A stretch of DNA of 6,185 nt from the NCBI GenBank assembly GCA_031267375.1, contig JAIRZE010000073.1:1-6185 (forward strand), written 5' to 3'. Position 1 is the stretch's first letter. Each line of letters opens with the position of its first letter. The DNA comes from Rickettsiales bacterium (GTDB lineage Bacteria; Pseudomonadota; Alphaproteobacteria; Rs-D84). The notes under the pieces are model-generated. The model ran no database searches. It saw only the letters and a list, made by a program, of their open reading frames with translations, and was not told the origin of the DNA. A program made the translations under genes and the position numbers. This document shows positions 1-4,503 of the stretch, in pieces.

Positions 1-1
1 A

Positions 2-388
2 TATTCTGTTCATCAGACCAGCGGCGGGCGCGATTTTATGGATGTGAAATCCGGCGGGGCGCTTGTTCTGGCGCCCGGATATGAATTGGCATTGGGAAAA
101 GATATTTATTTCAGCGTCGGCAGTTTTATGCGACCATATATAAAAGCAGGCGTGGAATATGATGTCTTGGGCGGCGGCGCGCGCAATTTGGATTTCAGAT
201 TTTCCGGCGCGGAAACTTGGCGGTCCTGGGAAGCGGCCGGCGGGAATAATTCCCTGTGGCTGCGCTATGGTGCGGGCGCGGATTTTTCTTTCATACTCGG
301 CACTAACTTTTCCGTCGGGTACGAGATTATGAAAAACGGAGATTTATCCATTAACCAGATAAAGCTGAGCGGATCGTACAGGTTTTAA
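2..388 (+). CDS. C-terminal part of an outer-membrane beta-barrel protein (5' end outside window)
   Basis: The reading frame is open from base 2, so the gene begins upstream of the window; the ATG at 38 is probably an internal Met. About 128 residues are visible. They show alternating hydrophobic and polar strands rich in Gly, Tyr and Phe, such as LVLAPGYELAL, PYIKAGVEYDV, LRYGAGADFSF and FSVGYEI. The chain ends in SGSYRF, an aromatic C-terminal residue typical of proteins recognised by the BAM assembly machinery. The pattern fits the translocator barrel of an autotransporter or a porin-like protein of the outer membrane. No passenger region is visible, so the specific family cannot be named. 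The stop codon (386-388) lies inside a perfect hairpin at 382-406. Confidence 0.72.
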   Translation, partial: YSVHQTSGGRDFMDVKSGGALVLAPGYELALGKDIYFSVGSFMRPYIKAGVEYDVLGGGARNLDFRFSGAETWRSWEAAGGNNSLWLRYGAGADFSFILGTNFSVGYEIMKNGDLSINQIKLSGSYRF

Positions 389-406
389 TCGCTTCGCGAT
401 TAAAAC
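382..406. other. Perfect 11-bp hairpin with TTC loop over the stop codon
   Basis: The arm GTTTTAATCGC (382-392) pairs perfectly with GCGATTAAAAC (396-406) across a TTC triloop. It contains the stop codon of the barrel gene and ends exactly where the heptamer repeat at 407 begins. It could end transcription, but no clear U-run follows the stem, so it may be a repeat or an RNA-stabilising structure instead. Similar TTC-loop hairpins occur at 3607-3648. Confidence 0.6.
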
Positions 407-520
407 AATTATCAATTAGCAATGAGCAATTATCAAAGATAATGAACATAAAAAATAAATTTTTATCAGTAAAGAAATTAAAGCAAATAATTGCTATTTG
501 CTCATTGCTCATTGCTAATT
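407..520. repeat. Heptamer inverted repeat, element 1 (4 x 7 nt arms)
   Basis: The left arm 407-434 is four 7-nt units of the form AATTATC, AATTAGC or AATGAGC. The right arm 493-520 is four units of the inverted form, GCTATTT, GCTCATT (twice) and GCTAATT. The arms match at about 24 of 28 positions when inverted. The 58-nt centre (435-492) is AT-rich and contains the start codon of the following gene at 442. The right arm is coding: it encodes residues 18 to about 27 of that protein, the hydrophobic core of its signal peptide. Confidence 0.75.
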
Positions 521-1224
521 CTGTTTTTGCTGCCCGCGATAATTCCATAGATTGCGCGGGGCGGCCGCGCTGGGACAGATTCATTGTAAATGAAAGTGAT
601 ACGAAATGGTCCGCGTCCGGCAGCGGATGCTATTCAGACGGCGCGGGTTCTGATGCAAAAAGCCTTTATGGGAAAAATCAGACTTCTTTATACGGCGCCT
701 TTGACAGCGCGTATGATCCGGCGGCTATGTATGGCAAGTACAGTGAATCTTCCCCTCGCGATTGGTCGCGTATGTATGGAAAATATGATTCGTCCGCGCC
801 AGCGGCGCCAGTACAGGTTGCGCCCGTTTCCATAATTCAGCCTGCGCGGGTTGCCGCGATTCCGGCAAAGGTATCAAAGCCCGCCGCTGCGCCCGCGGCA
901 AAGCCAAAACAACCGGTGGCCGCAAAGCCTGCGGCGAAACCCAAACCAAAGCTGAAACCTGTTCCAAAGGCAGTTCCTGTTGCCGCGCCGGTTATAGAGG
1001 TTGCAGAACCGGCAGCCGCGCCAGAGCCTGTAAAAGTTCAGCCACAGGAAAAGGCCGCGCCAGATGCCAAAGCGCAAAACATAGCCCGCGTTTTGAATGA
1101 CACAATAATATCAGAGGATTCTTTTTGCACGCGCGTGTCCCCCGCGCCAGTGCTGGGCAAATTGCCGCGCGGATTGGTTTTAATGCCGGGGCGGCCTGAT
1201 CAGATGAACTGCGTCAGAAAATAA
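442..1224 (+). CDS. Secreted protein of unknown function with YG(K) motifs and Ala/Pro/Lys-rich linker
   Basis: The 260-residue protein belongs to no family I recognise. Residues 1-30 look like a Sec signal peptide: a Lys-rich start, hydrophobic core IIAICSLLIA, and a VFA|A cleavage site after residue 30. No lipobox is evident. The mature N-terminal part carries repeated (L/M)YG(K) motifs around Tyr 76, 84, 97 and 112. Residues 118-210 are almost entirely Ala, Pro, Lys and Val, like the periplasm-spanning linkers of TonB-type or cell-envelope proteins. A small C-terminal segment (211-260) holds two of the four mature cysteines (38, 63, 229, 257), so disulfides are possible. No strong ribosome binding site is visible before the ATG; AAAGATA is the only purine-rich stretch. 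The start and signal core lie inside element 1. Probable location is periplasm or envelope. The ORF is convincing from its signal peptide and composition, but the function is not known. Confidence 0.75.
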   Translation: MNIKNKFLSVKKLKQIIAICSLLIANSVFAARDNSIDCAGRPRWDRFIVNESDTKWSASGSGCYSDGAGSDAKSLYGKNQTSLYGAFDSAYDPAAMYGKYSESSPRDWSRMYGKYDSSAPAAPVQVAPVSIIQPARVAAIPAKVSKPAAAPAAKPKQPVAAKPAAKPKPKLKPVPKAVPVAAPVIEVAEPAAAPEPVKVQPQEKAAPDAKAQNIARVLNDTIISEDSFCTRVSPAPVLGKLPRGLVLMPGRPDQMNCVRK

Positions 1225-1225
1225 A

Positions 1226-1328
1226 GTCAGAGGTCAAAGGGCAAAAGGCAGGTTCTTAATTTCGTAATTTTGAAAATTGTTTTTATGATAGAAATTAAAC
1301 ACCTGCCTTTTGCCCTCTGACTTTTGCC
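1226..1328. repeat. Heptamer inverted repeat, element 2 (4 x 7 nt arms)
   Basis: The left arm 1226-1253 is four heptamers: GTCAGAG, GTCAAAG, GGCAAAA and GGCAGGT. The right arm 1301-1328, read on the other strand, is GGCAAAA, GTCAGAG, GGCAAAA and GGCAGGT. The two units nearest the centre match perfectly. Pairing continues inward at 11 of 13 positions (about 1251-1263 with 1291-1303). The remaining centre contains a small palindrome, AATTTT-G-AAAATT (1266-1278). The element begins two bases after the stop of the secreted-protein gene and ends two bases before the terminator A-tract, so it fills the convergent spacer. Confidence 0.78.
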
Positions 1329-1330
1329 TT

Positions 1331-1356
1331 AAAAAACGCGCCTTGGGCGCGTTTTA
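1331..1356 (-). terminator. Bidirectional intrinsic terminator between convergent genes
   Basis: AAAACGCGCC (1333-1342) pairs perfectly with GGCGCGTTTT (1346-1355) around a 3-nt loop. On the minus strand the stem is followed by a T-run (complement of the A-tract 1331-1336), a standard rho-independent terminator for the trxA-dksA transcript. On the plus strand the GC stem is followed by TTTTATTT, so it probably also stops transcription of the gene ending at 1224. The stop codon of the dksA-like gene (1354-1356) overlaps the stem base. Confidence 0.85.
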
Positions 1357-1779
1357 TTTCTTCTTCATCTCGTACTCTTCCTGCTCTTCCACCGTCATTG
1401 TCGCCAATGGCCGCGCCAGCATTCTTTGCAGGCCGATTTCTTCGCCAGACACCACGCTGTACCCATATGTCCCCTTGTCCAATCTGTCCAGCGCCGTGTT
1501 TATTTTCGCAAGCAGACCCCGGTTGCGGTCGGACATTCTTAAATTCAATTGAATTTCCTGTTCCAGACTGGACCTGTCCGAATCGTCCCCGACGCCTTCG
1601 TTATCCACTTTGTCCGCCAAGCGCACCGCATTCAGGATTTTATCGCTATCGGCCAATATTTCTTCCTTTTGCGCCGTCAGCACGCGCCAGAAATAGGCCT
1701 TTTGCTGGTCCGACATATATTTTTCCGATTTCTTCGGGATATATTTCGCGTCCAATTCTATTGTCTTGTAATTGCTCAT
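1354..1779 (-). CDS. dksA: DksA/TraR-family RNA polymerase-binding protein, cysteine-free
   Basis: DksA proteins insert a coiled coil into the secondary channel of RNA polymerase and, with ppGpp, adjust transcription during starvation. The 141-residue product is close to E. coli DksA (151). It has the long helical region (about 22-100), with DDSD at the coiled-coil tip giving Asp65 and Asp68, which align with the functional Asp pair of E. coli DksA. After it comes the conserved segment YGYSVVSGEEIG...MLARPLATMT. The four zinc-finger cysteines are all absent: the usual CxxCG is SVVSG and the second CxxC is MTVE. Alphaproteobacterial DksA proteins commonly lack a full zinc site, so this is likely a working protein. 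The gene starts one base after the trxA stop, and AAGGGG in the trxA end can serve as its ribosome binding site. The terminator follows directly. Family assignment is firm; functional equivalence to E. coli DksA is inferred. Confidence 0.88.
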   Translation of the reverse strand: MSNYKTIELDAKYIPKKSEKYMSDQQKAYFWRVLTAQKEEILADSDKILNAVRLADKVDNEGVGDDSDRSSLEQEIQLNLRMSDRNRGLLAKINTALDRLDKGTYGYSVVSGEEIGLQRMLARPLATMTVEEQEEYEMKKK

Positions 1780-1780
1780 A

Positions 1781-2101
1781 TCAGGCCCCTTGTAATTCTT
1801 TCAGCCAATCGCTGAATGTATCTTTGTCCATAAGTCCTGTGCGAACCTCTGCCAATTCGCCGTTTTTGAATGCCATAATGCTTGGGATGCTGCGAATTCC
1901 GTATTTCGCGGGCGTTGCTCTGTTCGTTTCGTCTATTTCAAATTTTATAAATTTTATATCCTGGAATTCTGACGCCGCGGCTTCAAACACTGGGCCGAAC
2001 ATTCTACACGGGCCGCACCAGGTCGCCCAAAAGTCAACAATGGCCAAGCCATTGCCCAGGCTTTCAGAGAAATTATTATCGTTAGCGTGCAATAGTGCCA
2101 T
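1781..2101 (-). CDS. trxA: Thioredoxin
   Basis: This cytoplasmic disulfide reductase reduces protein disulfides using electrons from thioredoxin reductase. The 106-residue product matches the usual thioredoxin length and fold. It shows VDFWATWCGPCRM with active-site Cys29 and Cys32, the cis-proline in SIPS (Pro73), and a C-terminal helix ending LKELQGA. The start chosen is the ATG at 2099-2101 because a perfect AAGGAG (2108-2113 on the minus strand) lies 6 nt upstream. The earlier in-frame ATG at 2161 would add 20 residues absent from thioredoxins and lies at or upstream of the likely transcription start. It is the first gene of a leftward pair with the dksA-like gene, one base apart, so the two are probably co-transcribed. 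Confidence 0.93.
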   Translation of the reverse strand: MALLHANDNNFSESLGNGLAIVDFWATWCGPCRMFGPVFEAAASEFQDIKFIKFEIDETNRATPAKYGIRSIPSIMAFKNGELAEVRTGLMDKDTFSDWLKELQGA

Positions 2102-2117
2102 TTTTTTCTCCTTGAAG

Positions 2118-2146
2118 TTGTTTTCCTGGCCCAAGGGTAGTATAAT
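2118..2146 (+). promoter_or_regulatory. Sigma-70-type promoter for the suf-fts series
   Basis: A -35 box TTGTTT (2118-2123) and a perfect -10 box TATAAT (2141-2146) are separated by 17 bp, the optimal spacing. Transcription would start near 2153, about 30 nt before the sufS ATG at 2183. No other convincing promoter was seen before ftsI, so this one may drive sufS to ftsI, although internal hairpins may modulate downstream expression. Confidence 0.75.
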
Positions 2147-2167
2147 GGGCAATAAATGCAAGGAAAA
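2139..2167 (-). promoter_or_regulatory. Candidate leftward promoter for trxA-dksA, overlapping the sufS promoter
   Basis: On the minus strand, TATACT (complement of 2139-2144) is a good -10 box, with TTTTCC (complement of 2162-2167) as a weak -35 box at 17-bp spacing. The -10 boxes of the two divergent promoters share bases 2141-2144, so polymerase could occupy only one at a time. The leader to the trxA ATG would be roughly 30 nt and carries AAGGAG. Confidence 0.5.
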
Positions 2168-2182
2168 TAAAAGAAGCCGGAT

Positions 2183-3217
2183 ATGACAGAATTCATATAT
2201 CTTGACGCCGCCGCGTCCGCATTAAAACCGGAATCCGTCATAGAGGCGGAACTGGATTTTTTGCGGAATCATTACGCGAACGCGGGGCGCGGGGTTTGCG
2301 CGCGCGCGGAATTTGCGGACAAGATGGTTGCGGACGCGCGCAGCGCCGTCGCGCGCTTTATTGGCGCCGCGTCCCCAGATCAGATTATCTTTACCGGCGG
2401 CGCCACAGACTCTCTCAACCGAATCGCAAATATGCTGCCGCAAGATTCCACGGTTGCCGTGTCGGATTTGGATCATCATTCCGCGCGTCTTCCTTTCCAA
2501 GAAAAGCACAAGACGGTTTTAATCCCGCTGGATGACGATTTTAATTATGGCGAAATTCCAAAGTGCGATGCGGCCGTTATTACGGCTATGTCCAATGTTT
2601 TGGGCGTTCCGCAACGGTTTACGGCTGGCGGCGCGCAGCTTACCATTATTGACGCGGCGCAATATGTCGCGCACGAAAAGATAAATGTTGCGGATTGGAA
2701 CCCGGATGCGCTTGTTTTTTCAGGCCATAAAATAGGCGCCGATACCGGGCTGGGCATTCTTTATCTGAAAGAGCCAAACCGGTGGAAGACTGACAAATTC
2801 GGCGGCGGGCAATTCGCCGCGACGGGGCCTGCGGCGTTTGAGGCCGGGACCCTGCCATTGACCCAGATTGCCGGATTGCCATCTGCACTGGCAGAGAGCG
2901 AAGATAGAAGAGCGGAGAGCGGAAATCTTTTAGATTATCTGTACGGGGAATTATCAAAAATTGATCGTATTAAAATAATAACAAAGCCGGGTGCGTCGCT
3001 TCTTACCTTTGTAATTGACGGTATGCATCCGCTGGATTTCGGGGCATTGATGGGCGCCAATAATATCTGTCTGCGCGTCGGAAATATGTGCGCCAGCTGG
3101 TTGCACAAGCGGTTGGGATATGACGGAACGATTCGGATTTCAACCGGCCCTTGGAATACGGAATCAGAGATAGAGCAGGCGGCAAAGGTAATAAAAAAAA
3201 TATGCGGACAAAAATAA
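2183..3217 (+). CDS. sufS: SufS-like cysteine desulfurase (class V aminotransferase fold)
   Basis: This PLP enzyme removes sulfur from L-cysteine as a persulfide for Fe-S cluster assembly. Recognisable parts of the 344-residue product are YLDAAASALKP at the N-terminus, FTGGATDSLN (PLP phosphate loop), DHHS with His98 stacking on PLP, IDAAQ (Asp157, Gln160), FSGHK with Lys183 forming the PLP Schiff base, and RVGNMCASWL with Cys303 as the likely sulfur-carrying cysteine, followed by TIRIS and the C-terminal helix. Typical SufS proteins have about 405 residues. This one lacks the N-terminal helix (an in-frame stop at 2168-2170 rules out a longer start) and has several shortened loops. Residues 238-247 are encoded by a heptamer-like repeat. 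The 3' end overlaps sufT by 16 nt, and sufE is nearby, which supports SufS over NifS/IscS. All catalytic residues are present, so it should be active. Confidence 0.87.
   Translation: MTEFIYLDAAASALKPESVIEAELDFLRNHYANAGRGVCARAEFADKMVADARSAVARFIGAASPDQIIFTGGATDSLNRIANMLPQDSTVAVSDLDHHSARLPFQEKHKTVLIPLDDDFNYGEIPKCDAAVITAMSNVLGVPQRFTAGGAQLTIIDAAQYVAHEKINVADWNPDALVFSGHKIGADTGLGILYLKEPNRWKTDKFGGGQFAATGPAAFEAGTLPLTQIAGLPSALAESEDRRAESGNLLDYLYGELSKIDRIKIITKPGASLLTFVIDGMHPLDFGALMGANNICLRVGNMCASWLHKRLGYDGTIRISTGPWNTESEIEQAAKVIKKICGQK
2894..2921. repeat. Possible half-element: four heptamers inside sufS
   Basis: Four 7-nt units lie in tandem: GAGAGCG, AAGATAG, AAGAGCG and again GAGAGCG. Units one and four are identical and unit three differs at one base. 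The 28-nt length equals one arm of elements 1, 2 and 4. No inverted partner was found nearby. It encodes a strongly charged stretch, ESEDRRAESG (residues 238-247 of SufS), where family members usually have a conserved helix. The call is tentative because purine-rich codons alone could mimic it. Confidence 0.4.
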
Positions 3218-3576
3218 TAGAAGCCATTAAAACCGTTTATGATCCGGAAATCCCGGTCAATGTTTGGGACCTGGGGCTGGTTTATGACATAGTTATAAAA
3301 GAAGATAATGGACAAAAGGACAAAAGGACAAAAGGACAATGTCCATCTGCCCATTTGTCCATTTGTCCATTATATTCCCTTTCTATTAGAATGACTATGA
3401 CATCGCCGACTTGTCCTATGTCGGAAGAGATTCTGGAAATGGTGCGGACCGCCGTAGCCGGGGTCCACGGCGTTTTGGATGTCTCGGTGGAATTGGTTTG
3501 GGATCCCCCCTGGGATTTATCAAGAATGAGCGCGGCCGCAAAACTGGAACTGGATTTGACAGAGCAGGGCTGGTAA
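3202..3576 (+). CDS. sufT: SufT-like MIP18/DUF59 protein with in-frame repeat insertion
   Basis: DUF59 proteins of the SufT type help maturation of Fe-S proteins in the cytoplasm. The N-terminal part reads IIEAIKTVYDPEIPVNVWDLGLVYDI and the C-terminal part MTMTSPTCPMSEEI...VELVWDPPWDLSRMS. These are the family hallmarks, including the conserved Cys71 and the VWDPPW motif. The start is taken at 3202, where homology begins. An earlier in-frame ATG at 3151 lies inside sufS and gives non-family sequence. The overlap with sufS is 16 nt, suggesting translational coupling; AAAGGT upstream is a weak, distant binding site. The protein has 124 residues. About 23 of them (roughly 35-59, around GQKDKRTKGQ...SICPLYS) have no counterpart between the first two beta strands and are encoded by the repeat at 3305-3373. 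Without them it would be about 101 residues, the normal domain size. Confidence 0.87.
   Translation: MRTKIIEAIKTVYDPEIPVNVWDLGLVYDIVIKEDNGQKDKRTKGQCPSAHLSICPLYSLSIRMTMTSPTCPMSEEILEMVRTAVAGVHGVLDVSVELVWDPPWDLSRMSAAAKLELDLTEQGW
3305..3373. repeat. Octamer inverted repeat, element 3, inserted in frame in sufT
   Basis: The left arm 3305-3337 is ATAATGGAC followed by three copies of AAAAGGAC. The right arm 3341-3373 is its inverted complement with 5 mismatches in 33, across a 3-nt loop AAT. The unit is 8 nt rather than 7, but there are again four units per arm. The 69-nt length is exactly 23 codons with no stop in the sufT frame. The mRNA should form a long hairpin inside the coding region. Confidence 0.85.
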
Positions 3577-3583
3577 GTTTTTT

Positions 3584-3608
3584 ACAATTTTAACAAAGTT
3601 AAAATTGT
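3584..3608. other. Perfect AT-rich hairpin after sufT
   Basis: ACAATTTTAAC (3584-3594) pairs perfectly with GTTAAAATTGT (3598-3608) around an AAA loop. It starts 7 nt after the sufT stop and abuts the next hairpin. The stem is AT-rich and no U-run follows, so it is not a standard terminator. Confidence 0.6.
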
Positions 3609-3648
3609 CATTCCCGCCTTCGCGGGAATGACAAGGCTTCGCCTTGTC
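3607..3648. repeat. dRS3-like palindrome plus TTC-loop hairpin in the sufT-sufE spacer
   Basis: GTCATTCCCGC (3607-3617) pairs perfectly with GCGGGAATGAC (3622-3632) around CTTC. Its core, ATTCCC-N8-GGGAAT (3610-3629), fits the consensus I know for Neisseria dRS3 repeats, and similar palindromes are scattered in many proteobacterial genomes. It runs into a second perfect hairpin, GACAAGGC-TTC-GCCTTGTC (3630-3648). Together with the hairpin at 3584 it fills most of the 99-nt gap before sufE and could cause partial termination or RNA processing. Confidence 0.7.
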
Positions 3649-3675
3649 TTAAAAGGATACAAAAGTAAAATAACT

Positions 3676-4026
3676 ATGAATTACGCGAAAATAAAATCTT
3701 TGCTGACATCAATTTCCGATCCAGTTTTGAAACTGGAAACCGTTATGGATCTGGGCAAGACTTTGCAGCCGGCCCCGCCTGGCGCGGAATGCGCGGAAAT
3801 TTCAGGCTGCGCGTCGCGTGTTCAGATTTGCAAGTCTGGCGGAGTATTTTACGGCGCGGCCGATTCGGCGCTTGTTCGCGGAATTGTTGCGATTATTCTT
3901 TCCGCGCAAAATGACGGGGTGCGAAATCTGCGCGGCGAATTTGATTCTTTGAATCTGAATCTGGGCGCGGGGCGCTTGAACGGCGTTGCCAGCATTATTG
4001 GATTTTTAGAAAGTGTGATAAAATAA
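3676..4026 (+). CDS. sufE: SufE sulfur acceptor
   Basis: SufE accepts persulfide sulfur from SufS and passes it to the Fe-S scaffold. The 116-residue product is slightly shorter than E. coli SufE (138). It has the conserved GCASRVQI with catalytic Cys45, followed by ADSALVRGIVAIIL, the family's helix after the active-site loop, and the C-terminal GRLNGVASII segment. The ATG at 3676 is chosen because homology begins there. The ATG at 3628 lies inside the hairpin at 3607-3648 and would add 16 residues of repeat-derived sequence. AAGGAT at 3652-3657 is too far upstream to be an ideal binding site. Grouping with sufS and sufT supports the role. No sufB, sufC or sufD lies in the window. Confidence 0.88.
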   Translation: MNYAKIKSLLTSISDPVLKLETVMDLGKTLQPAPPGAECAEISGCASRVQICKSGGVFYGAADSALVRGIVAIILSAQNDGVRNLRGEFDSLNLNLGAGRLNGVASIIGFLESVIK

Positions 4027-4048
4027 TTGTAATCTGGCGGAGCGAATT

Positions 4049-4342
4049 ATGGATGAATCAGAAAAGATGTTTAACTGGGGCCTGGGACTGGTCGGATTCA
4101 TTTTGATTCTGACCGCCACTTTGCAGGTCTGCTATCGCGTCCAGGATAAATCGCGCGCCCGCGTTCGCGCGGAAATTGTGGAAACCCAGCAAAAACTGGC
4201 TGCGGCAACAGCTACATTTTCTTCCCTGATGAGGCCGGAAATTCTGCGCGGCGTCGTTGTCAGCGTGTACCCCAGGTCGGCATCTATCGGTTTTGCAAAG
4301 ACCGTTAACATAAACGAGTTATCAGTAATCAGTGATCAGTAA
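4049..4342 (+). CDS. ftsL: FtsL-like cell division protein
   Basis: FtsL is a small bitopic inner-membrane protein that with FtsB and FtsQ activates FtsW-FtsI at the septum. The 97-residue product has a short cytoplasmic start, one transmembrane segment (about 9-29, WGLGLVGFILILTATLQVCY), and a charged helical region likely to form a coiled coil (about 31-60, ending QQKLAAATATFSSL). It then has RPEILRGVV...YP, resembling the conserved Leu/Arg-Pro-Glu region after the coiled coil in alphaproteobacterial FtsL. Position directly before ftsI strongly supports the call, since the sequence itself is poorly conserved. GGCGGAG at 4036-4042 is a good ribosome binding site 6 nt from the ATG. The gene begins 22 nt after sufE. 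The last seven residues (LSVISDQ) and the stop are encoded by element 4, so the native C-terminus may have been replaced. Confidence 0.8.
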   Translation: MDESEKMFNWGLGLVGFILILTATLQVCYRVQDKSRARVRAEIVETQQKLAAATATFSSLMRPEILRGVVVSVYPRSASIGFAKTVNINELSVISDQ

Positions 4343-4480
4343 TCAGCAGTATGATTGTGTGTAAACAATTTTCTTAAAAAATAAGATTGTTCTTCATCTG
4401 CGACATAGAAACTGATCACTGATTACTGATCACTGATTACTGATAACTGATTACTGATAACTGATTACTGATAACTGATT
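4318..4480. repeat. Heptamer inverted repeat, element 4, with an expanded right arm
   Basis: The left arm 4318-4345 is four heptamers of the form GTNATCA. The right arm is a tandem array of ten ACTGATN units (4411-4480), and 4420-4447 matches the left arm as a perfect 28-bp inverted complement. The last letter alternates, A/T in the distal units and C/T in the proximal ones, showing that the array grew by duplicating pairs (14 nt). The 65-nt centre contains a weaker stem, AACAATTTTCTTA with TAAGATTGTT (about 4365-4377 and 4382-4391). The left arm encodes the FtsL C-terminus and stop; the right arm ends about 20 nt before the ftsI start. Confidence 0.87.
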
Positions 4481-4503
4481 ACTATACGAGCGAAGTGAGT
4501 AAA

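Noticed and set aside
442..535. Lipoprotein signal for the secreted protein
   Set aside because: Cys20 is within the hydrophobic core and preceded by Ile, which does not fit a lipobox. The VFA site fits signal peptidase I better.
2102..2161. Upstream start adding 20 residues to thioredoxin
   Set aside because: The extension covers the AAGGAG site and probable leftward promoter, and thioredoxins begin at the later Met.
1398..2186. Long open frame on the plus strand opposite dksA-like and trxA
   Set aside because: The product is low-complexity, rich in Pro, Ser and Cys, and matches no family. Both minus-strand genes beneath it are clearly real.
3628..3675. Upstream ATG start for sufE
   Set aside because: It lies inside a perfect hairpin repeat and would encode non-family residues. 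Homology starts at the ATG at 3676.
4411..4480. CRISPR-like array
   Set aside because: Units are 7 nt with no spacers, and no cas gene is present. It is a tandem repeat that forms one arm of an inverted repeat.
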